DNA of 44,599 bases from an uncultured Flavobacteriales bacterium (GTDB lineage: Bacteria; Bacteroidota; Bacteroidia; Flavobacteriales_G; Salibacteraceae), in contig CALCCE010000259.1 in the NCBI GenBank assembly GCA_937899835.1, forward strand, positions 1 through 44,599, given 5' to 3'. Below the pieces are notes generated by a model. It had not been told where the DNA came from. It made no database searches and saw only the letters and a list, made by a program, of their open reading frames with translations. A program made the position numbers and the translations under genes. Position 1 is the first letter of the stretch. Each line of letters opens with the position of its first letter. Shown in pieces: positions 17,040 to 25,857 of the stretch.

Positions 17040-17582
17040 CTAAAACAAGCTTTCGAAATCGGCGAAAGGCGGCAGTTCCAAATCTTTGTCCGAAACCAGA
17101 GGGTCAGCAATGCCCCAGTCAATTTTCAGCGCTGGATCATTCCAGCGAATGCCTCGCTCCGACTCCTTGTTGTATACTGCGGTGCATTTGTAAGAAAAAA
17201 CCGTATCGTTTTCCAGGGTGAGAAAGCCGTGCGCAAACCCCGGTGGAATCCAAAGCATGGTTTTGTTGTCGCCATTCAATTCGTGGGTATACGATTGACC
17301 ATAGGTAGACGAAGCCCTGCGTACATCCACCACCACATCCAGCACACTGCCAGCAATCACCCGCACCAGCTTGCCCTGAGCAAAGGGCGGATTTTGCAGG
17401 TGAAGACCGCGCAATACCCCCCGTTGCGACAAACTTTGGTTGTCTTGCACAAAGTGAAGGTCCAGGCCCGCTGCCCGAAAGGTTTCCTGATTATATGATT
17501 CGTAAAAATAACCACGGGGGTCGTTGAAGACACGAGGATGAATCACTTTCAATCCTTCGAGGGGCGTGTTTTGAACCTGCAT
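17040..17582 (-). CDS. rfbC: dTDP-4-dehydrorhamnose 3,5-epimerase
   Basis: The 180-residue cupin-fold enzyme makes dTDP-4-keto-L-rhamnose in the dTDP-L-rhamnose pathway. Visible motifs are HPRVFNDPRGYFYESY, the substrate-binding LRGLHLQ with the catalytic histidine, GKLVRVIAGSVLDVVVDVR, and IPPGFAHGFLTLEN. Length is usual for the family. It starts at an ATG 7 bp after the stop of the Wzc-type kinase gene, so the two are likely co-translated. The other rhamnose genes (rfbA, rfbB, rfbD) are not in the window, although rhamnose or a related deoxysugar is probably part of the polymer. Confidence 0.95.
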   Translation of the reverse strand: MQVQNTPLEGLKVIHPRVFNDPRGYFYESYNQETFRAAGLDLHFVQDNQSLSQRGVLRGLHLQNPPFAQGKLVRVIAGSVLDVVVDVRRASSTYGQSYTHELNGDNKTMLWIPPGFAHGFLTLENDTVFSYKCTAVYNKESERGIRWNDPALKIDWGIADPLVSDKDLELPPFADFESLF

Positions 17583-17589
17583 GTTGGGT

Positions 17590-20067
17590 TTATTTCGAGC
17601 GTTTCAAGATGCGCTTGTACCAGGGAAGGGTGGGCTTGGGGTCGTCGTAGTAGCCATAGCCGTAGCCATAGCCATAACCATAGCCGTATCCGTAGCCATA
17701 GCCGTATCCGTAGCCATATTTGTAGGAACCGTAACCTCCACGTTGCACATCGACCCCATTGAGCACTACCGAAAGCCGCTTGATGTTGTTTTCGTTGATG
17801 AGGCGATCCACGTTCTGTACGAAACTCTTTTTCGAATATTCCGCCCGGAAGATGTAGATCGGGTAATCGGCCCGCTGGATGCAGTAAATGCCATCGGTTA
17901 CCAAACCCACTGGCGGGTTGTCCATGATGATAATGTCGTATTTCTCTTTGAGGAAAGAAAGAAGCTTTTCCAGGCGGCCGTTGATAATCAGCTCGGAAGG
18001 GTTGGGTGGGATGGGACCAGCCGTGATGAAATGCAGGTTGTCCAATTCACTGGCCTGAATGGTATCTTCAATGTTCACCTTATCAATGAGCAAAGTGCTC
18101 ATGCCGTTGTTGTTGCTCACACCGAAGCCGAGGTGGATTTTCGGTTTCCGCATGTCCAGGTCGAGAATAATAACCCGCTTACCCGAGTAGGCAATGATTC
18201 CCCCAAGATTGATGGCAACAAAGGTTTTGCCTTCTCCGGAAACGGTAGACGTCACGGCGATGGTTCTCGATTCCTTCTCGTTGGAAATAAACTGAAGGTT
18301 GGTCCGTATCGAGCGAAACGATTCTGCAATCATCGACTTGGGACGCTTGTCTACCAGCAACTGCGAAACCGGAATGTTTTTCTTGTATTTCGGTACCAGG
18401 CCCAAAATGCCGACAGAAGCATTGGTCAGTTTGGTGATTTCGTGCAGGGAAGTAATGTTGTTGTGCAAAAAGTAGCGGACCACTACCAACAGAATACTGG
18501 TTAAAAGCGCTACCAACAAGAAAGAGAGAAAGGTGAGGTTGCGGTTGGGTGAAATGGGAATGTTGGGCGTTTGGGCGCGTTCCAAAATCACGTTTTGTGG
18601 CACAAACCCCGCTTTGGAGATAGAATACTCAGTCCGTTTTTCCAACAGCAGGGTATAAAATTTCTCATTGATGGTAAATACCCGTTGCAACCGGGCAAAC
18701 TCCAATTCTTTGGTTGGTAGATCGAGAAAAGTATTTTCAAACTCCTGGGTTTTCGTAGAGATATTTCCACGACGGGCACCCAGTTTTTCGCGCAAGCTTT
18801 TCAAGCTTTCCAGCAACAGCTTTTTTTGAATTTCAATACGGTATTCGATCGATTTGATGTTTTCACTCGAAGGCGTTACCTCATAGAGCATTTGCTCTTT
18901 CTGTATAAGCAGTTCCTGTAGGCTTTCGATCTGCTTTGAAATGTTGTTTTCAAAGTTGGTACCGGTGAGAATGGGCAGCAGGTTGTACACATCGATTTCT
19001 CGTCCTTCTTCCCGGTTGATGGCCTCCTCGATCTCCACCAATATGCTTTCCTGGAGCTCCAGATTGAGCAATTCTCCTTCCAGGTTGTTTAGCCGATCGA
19101 GGTAGATGGAGGTAAAATCGTCCGATTCACTCAATCGATTTTCTTTTTTGAACTCCTGAATAGAGGTTTCCGAAGTTTTCAAACGGCCGTAGACCTGGTC
19201 CACCTGGCGGTCGATAAAATTGAGCACCTGCTTGGCGCTTTCGCTTCGGCGTTCCACATCGTAGTCGATGAACCGTTGGGCCAAAGCCGTAGCGATGTCC
19301 GAAGTTTTTTGAGCATTATCGTCCCGGAAAGAAATCTGTACCGTTTTGGCCGCATCGTTGAGCAGACGTACCGAGAGTTGAGGATAGTATTGGTTCAGAA
19401 TGTGATCAACCAGGTTGAGCTGAAAATAGTGTTGGATCGACTTCACCTGTCCTTGACCTTCAATAAATTGTTCGTAGTCCAGCAGCTTGATCTTGAGGTC
19501 GGCATGGGGCAAGGAGATGGCCCGGGATACCGGATAAGTGCCACCATAGCTTTCGCCTTTGAGCACGTAGGCCAGTTCTACCGTCTCTTTAGAAGGAAAT
19601 TGAATGTCGATCCGGGTATTGTAGAGGGCTGAGTCGATTACTCGCGCTTGTACCAGGTAGGCCGATTTTTTGTAGTTGTCGCCGGTGAGAAATTGTCCTT
19701 CAGCAAAATAGCCCACATCCAAGCCCAAGGCATCCAAAGTAGAGCGGAAAAACTCCTTCGACCGCAACAGCTCAATGTCGCCGGAAATATCGTCGGTTTC
19801 GTAGATGTTGTCTACGTTCAATACCTGCTGTGCAGTGTTGTTGCTGGTGATTTGCAGGATGGTGCTGGCCTCAAAAATGGGTTGGGTGTAGCGCAGGTAA
19901 GCAAAAGCTCCGGCACCGGCCAACATAAAGAAGAGAATGACCCACAACAAACTTTTACGAGCGAGAAAAACAAACAGGCCCAGCTCGAACTCGTTGCTGA
20001 AATTGGTTAACCGCTCTTTGTAGCGTTCAAAGTTTTCGTTGGTCCTGGAAATATCCTCATCGTACAT
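17590..20067 (-). CDS. Wzc-type polysaccharide co-polymerase / tyrosine autokinase with Tyr-Gly repeat tail
   Basis: This is an 825-residue bacterial tyrosine kinase. A Wzz-type chain-length domain lies between two membrane helices (near residues 30-52 and 505-527), with long coiled coils between. The cytosolic kinase domain has Walker A VSGEGKT near residues 610-616, Walker A' ILDLDMRKP and Walker B IIIMDNPP. Such proteins control polymer length and export with Wza. The C-terminus is unusual: 24 codons at 17647-17718 encode alternating Tyr and Gly, with 13 tyrosines in a row of YG pairs, followed by an acidic and then basic end. A tyrosine cluster is the normal autophosphorylation site, but this one is built from a hexanucleotide repeat. 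The wza-like gene ends 23 bp upstream. Confidence 0.95.
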   Translation of the reverse strand: MYDEDISRTNENFERYKERLTNFSNEFELGLFVFLARKSLLWVILFFMLAGAGAFAYLRYTQPIFEASTILQITSNNTAQQVLNVDNIYETDDISGDIELLRSKEFFRSTLDALGLDVGYFAEGQFLTGDNYKKSAYLVQARVIDSALYNTRIDIQFPSKETVELAYVLKGESYGGTYPVSRAISLPHADLKIKLLDYEQFIEGQGQVKSIQHYFQLNLVDHILNQYYPQLSVRLLNDAAKTVQISFRDDNAQKTSDIATALAQRFIDYDVERRSESAKQVLNFIDRQVDQVYGRLKTSETSIQEFKKENRLSESDDFTSIYLDRLNNLEGELLNLELQESILVEIEEAINREEGREIDVYNLLPILTGTNFENNISKQIESLQELLIQKEQMLYEVTPSSENIKSIEYRIEIQKKLLLESLKSLREKLGARRGNISTKTQEFENTFLDLPTKELEFARLQRVFTINEKFYTLLLEKRTEYSISKAGFVPQNVILERAQTPNIPISPNRNLTFLSFLLVALLTSILLVVVRYFLHNNITSLHEITKLTNASVGILGLVPKYKKNIPVSQLLVDKRPKSMIAESFRSIRTNLQFISNEKESRTIAVTSTVSGEGKTFVAINLGGIIAYSGKRVIILDLDMRKPKIHLGFGVSNNNGMSTLLIDKVNIEDTIQASELDNLHFITAGPIPPNPSELIINGRLEKLLSFLKEKYDIIIMDNPPVGLVTDGIYCIQRADYPIYIFRAEYSKKSFVQNVDRLINENNIKRLSVVLNGVDVQRGGYGSYKYGYGYGYGYGYGYGYGYGYGYGYYDDPKPTLPWYKRILKRSK
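17647..17718 (-). repeat. 72-bp in-frame hexanucleotide repeat encoding the Tyr-Gly tail
   Basis: On the minus strand the DNA reads as TAY-GGN pairs: eleven Tyr-Gly pairs plus a terminal Tyr-Tyr. An 18-bp block (TATGGCTACGGATACGGC) occurs twice in tandem at the upstream end, then simpler TATGGC units follow. Unit lengths are multiples of 3, so slippage would change the tyrosine number without a frameshift. Confidence 0.9.
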
Positions 20068-20090
20068 AGGCGGAACGGGCGAGGTAGTGA

Positions 20091-20861
20091 TTAGAAGTTA
20101 CGCACCGAAACAATGGCAATCAACACCGAGGTGAGCAAAGTTAGTATCGGACTCAGGTCGCGAAGCAATTCGTCCGACACGTCCAAAACAGGTTCAACAT
20201 AGATAATGTCATTGGCCTGTAAAATCATGCCAGCGGCATTCACACCTTCAATGGTGGAGAGGTCAAATTGATAAACGATCGGATTATTGGGGTCGCCCCG
20301 AATCAACTTCACATTCCTGGCCTTACCTGTACTGATGCCACCTGCCATAGCCAGCCCTTCGATCAGAGAGGTACTTTGGTTGGTGAGCCGAATAACCTGG
20401 GCTTCTCCACCCGCACCCGGGAAAACAATCACCCTGCGGTTGACCACATTCAACATCACAAAAGGTTTGTTGTAAAAGTCGCTGTATTCTTTTTCCAACA
20501 ACAATTCCGCTTCCCGCAAGGTCATACCCGTAATGTTCACATGCCCCACGATCGGCAGCTTCAACGTGCCATCCTGCTCAATAAGAAATTGAAAGGTATT
20601 GTTGGATTGGGAGGCTGCCATAGCCGAGTTGGAGAGGTCGATTAACTTAAAACCATCGTTGGCAAACAGGCGAAAGGTCACAATGTCGTTTGCCGATAGC
20701 TTGTAGGCAGTAGCAATGGTGTCTGGTGGCACGTCAAATTCGTAGTCTTTGTCTGTGCGCAACATCCAACTGGCACGCCAGTTACATCCCGCCAATAGCA
20801 TTCCGCCCAGTACCAACAGAAGGGTCGATCTCAGTATCTTTTTCACCATGGTTTTTCGCAT
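20091..20861 (-). CDS. Wza/BexD-type polysaccharide export lipoprotein
   Basis: The 256-residue protein has a lipoprotein signal whose lipobox LAGC places the lipidated cysteine at residue 26. The Poly_export domain follows (YKLSANDIVTFRLFANDGF ... YKLxxxDxV pattern, then TLKLPIVGHVNITGMTLREAE). An SLBB-like segment comes next (VIVFPGAGGEAQVIRLTNQSTSLIEGLAMAGG). A single hydrophobic C-terminal helix (about 235-252) fits an outer-membrane amphipathic or transmembrane helix as in Wza. It would form the outer-membrane exit channel for the polymer synthesised with the Wzc-type kinase encoded 23 bp downstream. It is somewhat shorter than E. coli Wza, as is usual in Bacteroidota. Confidence 0.92.
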   Translation of the reverse strand: MRKTMVKKILRSTLLLVLGGMLLAGCNWRASWMLRTDKDYEFDVPPDTIATAYKLSANDIVTFRLFANDGFKLIDLSNSAMAASQSNNTFQFLIEQDGTLKLPIVGHVNITGMTLREAELLLEKEYSDFYNKPFVMLNVVNRRVIVFPGAGGEAQVIRLTNQSTSLIEGLAMAGGISTGKARNVKLIRGDPNNPIVYQFDLSTIEGVNAAGMILQANDIIYVEPVLDVSDELLRDLSPILTLLTSVLIAIVSVRNF

Positions 20862-20868
20862 TGCGCGG

Positions 20869-20903
20869 CAAAATTAAATCAATTTTACTTAGCTGATACT
20901 AAA
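20869..20903 (-). promoter_or_regulatory. Candidate promoter of the exopolysaccharide genes
   Basis: On the minus strand TAATTTTG (20869-20876) matches the Bacteroidota -7 consensus TAnnTTTG. A weak -33 element TTTAG lies 22 bases further upstream (20899-20903). The box is 8 bp upstream of the ATG at 20861, so either the leader is very short or translation starts at the second ATG at 20849. Confidence 0.35.
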
Positions 20904-20923
20904 GTACTTTGTGTTGCAAAGTA
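20901..20923. promoter_or_regulatory. Inverted repeat upstream of the exopolysaccharide genes, possible operator
   Basis: TACTTTG (20905-20911) and CAAAGTA (20917-20923) form a 7-bp inverted repeat around a 5-base centre. A perfect palindrome AAAGTACTTT (20901-20910) overlaps its left arm. It lies just upstream of the candidate -33 element, where an activator could bind. There is no U-run, so it is not an obvious terminator. Confidence 0.35.
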
Positions 20924-21000
20924 ACTGAAAATCTGTTATCCACAAACATTTCTACTGGTAATTTCCAAGGGAGGAAGGAGAGAATAAGGGCGGCAAACGC

Positions 21001-22191
21001 TCATGCTTTGTCCAGCAAACGGTCGTAGAGTGTTCGAATATCTTTCACCAATCGGAGGTAATGAAACTTTTCTTTCACATGGGCCCACCCCCCCAACCCC
21101 ATTTTTTTGCGCAGGTCAGCATCGTCTACCAGTTGGATCAGGTGATTTGTAAAACCCGCCACATCAGCCGTGGGCGAGAGCAAGGCCGTGGTATTTTGCA
21201 GCACCACATTTTCGATGCCGCCCACGTTGGTAGAAACAATGGGCCGCTCGGCCGCTTGGGCTTCAATAAGACTTACGGGCGTTCCCTCATTGAGCGAAGT
21301 GAGGGCCACGATGTCCAATCCCGGATACACCAATTCTACATCCCGAATCCAGGAGGTCAAGGTTACCAGCGCCTCAGGGTTGGACCGCTCTGGCGATTCC
21401 CAGGGCAGCTGAAGTGCGTCACACCAGGATTCAATGTCTTGCCGCAACTCACCATCTCCTACAATAAAGGCTCTGAAAGGGGTAGACGACCGCTGGCGCA
21501 AACCCACCAGGGCTTCTAAAAACAAGCGGTGGTTTTTGATGGGCACCAACCGCCCAATGATGCCGATGGCCACCGTATCGTCGGCTAAGCCATAGCGCTG
21601 CCGAAAAGCTTCCCGGCGTTGGTCCATGGCCTCCCGAAAGCGGCTCAGGTCAAAGCCCAGGGGTACAATGTGGGTTTTGTCAGTAGCGCAAATGCGGTGC
21701 TCTTCGCACAATTCGAAGCGCTGCCGCTCCGAAATGGCAATGATGCCGGAAGTCTTCCGGGCCAGGTAGCGTTCGATGGTTTTGTAAAAAGTGGTTTTGG
21801 CCTTGCTGAAGTAGGAGTGAAAAACGTGGCCATGAAAGGTGTGTAGAATAACCGGTACCCCTTCGTGCAAGGCCGCCAAACGGCCCAGGGTTCCTGCTTT
21901 GGAAGCATGCGTATGCACAATGTCGGGTTGGTATTCTCGAATCAACCGCCGGAGCTTCCAATAAGCTTTCCAATCGAGCCGCGGATCGATTTCCCGTTTC
22001 ATTTCCGGAATGATCAACGGTTCCAGGCCCAATTTTTCTACGATGAACTCGGAGGTGTCTTCGCTCACATCTTTGGTGCCGCCTACCAGCAGCGTTTCGT
22101 AGGGTTCAGACAAATAGTGGCTCAGGTAGGCTACGTTAAACGTAGGGCCTCCCAAATTGAAGCGGTTGATGATGCGGAGCACTTTGGGCAC
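21001..22191 (-). CDS. Glycosyltransferase family 4 protein
   Basis: The 396-residue GT-B fold enzyme starts at a GTG one base after the AsnB stop. The N-terminal acceptor domain opens with VLRIINRFNLGGPTFNV and includes DIVHTHASKAGTLGR. The C-terminal nucleotide-sugar domain carries GIIGRLVPIKNHRLFLEAL and the family motif SLNEGTPVSLIEAQAAERP followed by STNVGGIENVV. It is soluble or peripheral at the inner membrane and transfers a sugar from a nucleotide donor to a lipid-linked acceptor. Donor and acceptor cannot be read from sequence. Its position between asnB and the Wza/Wzc genes suggests a role in the same exopolysaccharide. Confidence 0.93.
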   Translation of the reverse strand: MPKVLRIINRFNLGGPTFNVAYLSHYLSEPYETLLVGGTKDVSEDTSEFIVEKLGLEPLIIPEMKREIDPRLDWKAYWKLRRLIREYQPDIVHTHASKAGTLGRLAALHEGVPVILHTFHGHVFHSYFSKAKTTFYKTIERYLARKTSGIIAISERQRFELCEEHRICATDKTHIVPLGFDLSRFREAMDQRREAFRQRYGLADDTVAIGIIGRLVPIKNHRLFLEALVGLRQRSSTPFRAFIVGDGELRQDIESWCDALQLPWESPERSNPEALVTLTSWIRDVELVYPGLDIVALTSLNEGTPVSLIEAQAAERPIVSTNVGGIENVVLQNTTALLSPTADVAGFTNHLIQLVDDADLRKKMGLGGWAHVKEKFHYLRLVKDIRTLYDRLLDKA

Positions 22192-22192
22192 G

Positions 22193-24133
22193 TCAGTCGA
22201 GCATGTATTTTTTCCACCAGTGTTGAAACACGATCAGGGCCCACACCGTGGCGGCCGCATCACCGGGATTTTTTGAAAAAAGCCGCTTGAGAAGTTCGCC
22301 TACCCCTTCTGTATTGAACAGCCCTTGTGCTTGCAAAAATTCAGGTGCCAGCAGGTCATCGGTAATCATCGATCGGAGATCGGTGCGAAACCAATTGAGC
22401 AGGGGCACTTCAAAACCGTGCTTGGGCCGGTTGTAGAGTTCGGTGGGCAACAAATCGCGAAAAGTATCCTGCAAAATCTTTTTGCGCATGCTGGCATTGA
22501 TCTTAAACGCCGGTGGCAGGCTAAAGGCAAAGTTCACCACTTCGTGATCGAGAAAGGGTGTGCGCACTTCTAGGCTATTGGCCATGGACATGGCGTCCAC
22601 CTTTTGCAACATGTCGTACACCAATACCATGCGGCTATCGGTGAGCAACACCTCGTTGATGTTTCCTTCCGGCGAAATGGATTTCAACAGCTGGTCGCGC
22701 CTTTTCTTGTAGCGGTAGGCATCGTCGGTGAGCCGTTGCGGATTGAATACGATGTGCTCTTTGAGCAGGTAATTGGCTTGTTCGGAGCGCAGCAAGGTAG
22801 CCCAGCGCCAATAGCGGGACTTGGGCGAAAGCTTCATGCCCTCGCTAAACTTGTTCAATTGTCGGGAAAGGTTGGTCAACTTGCCCTGGCGGGATTGGGG
22901 CACCGCTTTCCACAGCGGTTGCATGCTGCTTACCAGGTGTTCGGCCACCCCGGGATTGCGCACTTTAAATTCGGCTGCATGCTTGTTGTAGCCACTGAAA
23001 ATTTCATCGGCTCCATCGCCCGAAAGGGCAACGGTGACCTGTTTTCGGGTGCGCTGGCTCAAAACATAAACCGCCAAAGCCGAGGAGTCGGCAAAGGGCT
23101 GATCGAAATAATCCAGCGCATCGTGCAGGTGTTCAAAGAGGTCGTCGTTGGTCAGCGAAAAAACGGTGTGATAGGTACCGATCTTTTTGGCGACCGCTTC
23201 CGCAAAATGGGTTTCGTCGAAATAAGGTTCGTCCCGATAGCCGATAGAAAAGGTATGCAACTGGTTGTCGTAGCGTTGGGCCAGGGCGGCAATCACCGAC
23301 GAGTCGATACCACCACTCAAGAAGGCCCCTAAGGACACATCAGAAACCAGTCGCCGGGCAACGGCTTGCTCCAACACTTCTTGCAACCGCGATTTGGCCG
23401 CCGTGTAGCTCTCGGGCGTAGGTGGAATGCTTTTTTCCTGGTGATAGGGAATGCTGTAGTAAGCTACAGGCTCCGGAAGTTCGGTTCCATCGGAGTTAAG
23501 GTCGATGGTCAAAGTATGGCCCGGTGGAAGGTGCAACACATCTTCCAGCATCGTGGCCGGCCCGGGCACGTAGTTGAGTTGCAAGTAGGCAAACAGCGAA
23601 GCCCGGTCGAGCACTTTGGGAATACCCAGGGCAAAAAGTGCCTTCAGTTCGGAAGCAAAAGAAAATTTACCCGATTCAAAATGGTACAGCAAAGGCTTTA
23701 TGCCCATGCGGTCGCGGGCCAGAAACAAGGTGCGGTCCGCACGATCGTAGATGGCTAGTGCGAAAAAGCCGTTGATCTTTTCCAGGAAAGCCGGGCCTTC
23801 CTGCATGTATAAATGCAGCAGAACCTCCGTATCGGTGCTCGATTGTAAGGTGACTCCCTGGGCCAACAATGCCTCGCGGTGTTCGCGGTAATTGTAGCAC
23901 TCGCCATTGAAAACAATGGTATAGCGATCGCTCTGATCTTGAAAGGGTTGGTGCCCGGAGGCGCTGGGGTCGATAATGGAAAGTCGGCGATGGCCCAAAG
24001 CAATACCACGATCGGAAAAAGTGCCGACCGCATCCGGGCCCCGGCGTTGAAGTTGTGCCAGGGCTACATCCAATAAATCCGCGGGTAGGGGATCAGGAGT
24101 ATTCCAACGAACTGTTCCGACAATTCCACACAT
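22193..24133 (-). CDS. asnB: Asparagine synthase (glutamine-hydrolysing), AsnB family
   Basis: The protein has 646 residues from the ATG at 24133. This start is fixed because the catalytic cysteine must be residue 2 (MCGIVG); an in-frame upstream start would block it. The class-II glutaminase domain shows GHRRLSIID, NGECYNYRE and SSTDTEVLLH. The synthetase domain has the ATP PP-loop SGGIDSS at residues 273-279 and ALSGDGADEIFSGY. The enzyme makes Asn from Asp and Gln. Paralogues beside polysaccharide genes are thought to amidate sugar acids, and this copy is directly coupled to a glycosyltransferase gene, so that alternative is open. Confidence 0.93.
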   Translation of the reverse strand: MCGIVGTVRWNTPDPLPADLLDVALAQLQRRGPDAVGTFSDRGIALGHRRLSIIDPSASGHQPFQDQSDRYTIVFNGECYNYREHREALLAQGVTLQSSTDTEVLLHLYMQEGPAFLEKINGFFALAIYDRADRTLFLARDRMGIKPLLYHFESGKFSFASELKALFALGIPKVLDRASLFAYLQLNYVPGPATMLEDVLHLPPGHTLTIDLNSDGTELPEPVAYYSIPYHQEKSIPPTPESYTAAKSRLQEVLEQAVARRLVSDVSLGAFLSGGIDSSVIAALAQRYDNQLHTFSIGYRDEPYFDETHFAEAVAKKIGTYHTVFSLTNDDLFEHLHDALDYFDQPFADSSALAVYVLSQRTRKQVTVALSGDGADEIFSGYNKHAAEFKVRNPGVAEHLVSSMQPLWKAVPQSRQGKLTNLSRQLNKFSEGMKLSPKSRYWRWATLLRSEQANYLLKEHIVFNPQRLTDDAYRYKKRRDQLLKSISPEGNINEVLLTDSRMVLVYDMLQKVDAMSMANSLEVRTPFLDHEVVNFAFSLPPAFKINASMRKKILQDTFRDLLPTELYNRPKHGFEVPLLNWFRTDLRSMITDDLLAPEFLQAQGLFNTEGVGELLKRLFSKNPGDAAATVWALIVFQHWWKKYMLD

Positions 24134-24274
24134 GAGCGCCAAAAATAAGGGCTTGGGAGGAAAGTCAAACTGCCGGTGAATATCCTTTGTCAACAAGGCA
24201 GCATGGAAACCAGATTACAAAGGTTAAAGAACACCGACCTGCAACCGGTAGGTGTTTCCCCTTATGCGACCACA

Positions 24275-24308
24275 AAAAAAGGGGCAAATCCTTTCGGATA
24301 GCCCCTTT
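24275..24308 (-). terminator. Intrinsic terminator after lpdA
   Basis: AAAGGGGC (24278-24285) and GCCCCTTT (24301-24308) form an 8-bp stem with a 15-base loop. On the minus strand it is followed by a T-run (complement of the A-run ending at 24280). It lies 23 bp beyond the lpdA stop. The remaining 24134-24270 stretch upstream of asnB shows no other feature. Confidence 0.75.
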
Positions 24309-24331
24309 CAGAAAGTTATTCGTTGCGTTCC

Positions 24332-25717
24332 TTAGAGGTGAATCACCTCATCGTAAGCGGCTGCAGTAGCTTCCATCACCGCCTCGCTCATGGTGGGGTG
24401 AGGGTGTACGGCTTTCAAAATTTCGTTACCGGTGGTTTCCAGCTTACGGGCTGCTACCAACTCGGCAATCATTTCGGTTACGTTGTAGCCAATCATGTGG
24501 CCGCCGAGCAGTTCGCCATACTTGGCATCGTAAATCACTTTTACGAAACCTTCGGAGTGGCCGGAAGCCTTAGCTTTACCAGAAGCACTGAATGGGAATT
24601 TTCCAACTTTTACATCGTATCCAGCTTCTTTGGCGGCTTTTTCGGTCATGCCTACCGAGGCTACTTCCGGACTGCAATAGGTACATCCTGGAATGTTGTT
24701 GTAATCCAATGCTTCGGGATGGTGACCGGCAATTTTTTCTACACAGATGATGCCTTCGGCCGAAGCCACGTGGGCCAGGGCCTGACCAGGAACGCAGTCG
24801 CCAATGGCATAAATACCAGGAATGTTGGTTTGGTAGAAATCGTTGACGATGATCTTACCACGATCGGTCGCAACGCCTACGTCTTCGAGGCCTACTCCTT
24901 CGAGGTTGGAGGTAACACCGACGGCAGACAACACGATGTCGCACTCAATTTTTTCTTCGCCTTTCTTGGTTTTCACCGTAGCAACCACTCCGTCACCACT
25001 GGTATCCACCGATTCTACCGATGATTCGGTCATCACTTTTACACCCAACTTTTTGAAGGAGCGGCCCAATTGCTTGGATACCTCTTCATCTTCAAGGGGC
25101 ACAATATTTTTTTGAAACTCGACCAAGGTCACCTCGGTACCCATGGCCTGGTAGAAATAAGCGAATTCGGAACCGATGGCTCCCGAACCTACTACCACCA
25201 TTTTCTTGGGCTGCTTGTCGAGGGTCATGGCTTTGCGGTACTCGATCACTTTTTCACCGTCGATCGGCAGGCTGGGCAGTTCGCGGGCACGCGCACCAGT
25301 AGCAACAATGATGTGTTTGGCCTCGTAATCGGTAGCTGTGCCATCTTCGGCAGTAACGGTTACTTTTCCGGCAGCTTTCAGCTTGCCGAAGCCCATCAAT
25401 ACATCAATTTTGTTTTTCTTCATCAAGAAGTCTACCCCTTTGCTCATGCTATCGGCAACTCCTCGACTCCGCTTGATGACTTCGCCAAAGTTGGCTTTTC
25501 CACCTTCTACGTTGATGCCAAAGTCGCTGGCATGTTGCAGGTATTGAAAAACAGTAGCACTTTTCAACAGCGCCTTGGTAGGGATACATCCCCAGTTGAG
25601 GCAGATGCCACCAAGAGACTCTTTTTCTACCACGGCCGTTTTGAGGCCCAGTTGTGAGGCGCGGATAGCAGCGACATAACCTCCGGGTCCGCTACCAACA
25701 ACAATTACATCATACAT
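24332..25717 (-). CDS. lpdA: Dihydrolipoyl dehydrogenase
   Basis: The 461-residue flavoprotein disulfide reductase reoxidises dihydrolipoamide of 2-oxoacid dehydrogenase or glycine-cleavage complexes, passing electrons to NAD+. Visible motifs are FAD-binding GSGPGGYVAAIRASQLG at the N-terminus, the redox-active disulfide GGICLNWGCIPTKALL, NAD-binding VVVGSGAIGSEFAYF, the second FAD motif NIPGIYAIGDC, and the active-site HPHPTMSEAV with His-Glu. It is cytosolic and of normal length. It stands as a single transcript with its own terminator; no E1 or E2 gene is adjacent. It is divergent from the M61 peptidase gene. Confidence 0.97.
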   Translation of the reverse strand: MYDVIVVGSGPGGYVAAIRASQLGLKTAVVEKESLGGICLNWGCIPTKALLKSATVFQYLQHASDFGINVEGGKANFGEVIKRSRGVADSMSKGVDFLMKKNKIDVLMGFGKLKAAGKVTVTAEDGTATDYEAKHIIVATGARARELPSLPIDGEKVIEYRKAMTLDKQPKKMVVVGSGAIGSEFAYFYQAMGTEVTLVEFQKNIVPLEDEEVSKQLGRSFKKLGVKVMTESSVESVDTSGDGVVATVKTKKGEEKIECDIVLSAVGVTSNLEGVGLEDVGVATDRGKIIVNDFYQTNIPGIYAIGDCVPGQALAHVASAEGIICVEKIAGHHPEALDYNNIPGCTYCSPEVASVGMTEKAAKEAGYDVKVGKFPFSASGKAKASGHSEGFVKVIYDAKYGELLGGHMIGYNVTEMIAELVAARKLETTGNEILKAVHPHPTMSEAVMEATAAAYDEVIHL

Positions 25718-25831
25718 GATATAGGTCGATTTATTTAGTTCGATACAGTGCTAAATTGCACCGCGAATTTACTACAAACCCCTCAAGAAAAAAAGGTGAT
25801 TCGACAACCACAACACGACACTTGCTTTGGC

Positions 25832-25839
25832 TATTTTTG
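25832..25839 (+). promoter_or_regulatory. Candidate -7 box TATTTTTG
   Basis: TATTTTTG matches the Bacteroidota TAnnTTTG element and ends 18 bp before the ATG at 25858. No convincing -33 TTTG is seen. If real, it supports the downstream ATG as the start of the peptidase gene. Confidence 0.35.
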
Positions 25840-25857
25840 GCTCCAAATCCTGCCTCT

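Noticed and set aside
25756-25857. N-terminal 34-codon extension of the M61 peptidase
   Set aside because: It passes through a TATTTTTG promoter-like box and reads as non-conserved polar sequence, whereas the ATG at 25858 begins the normal M61 domain.
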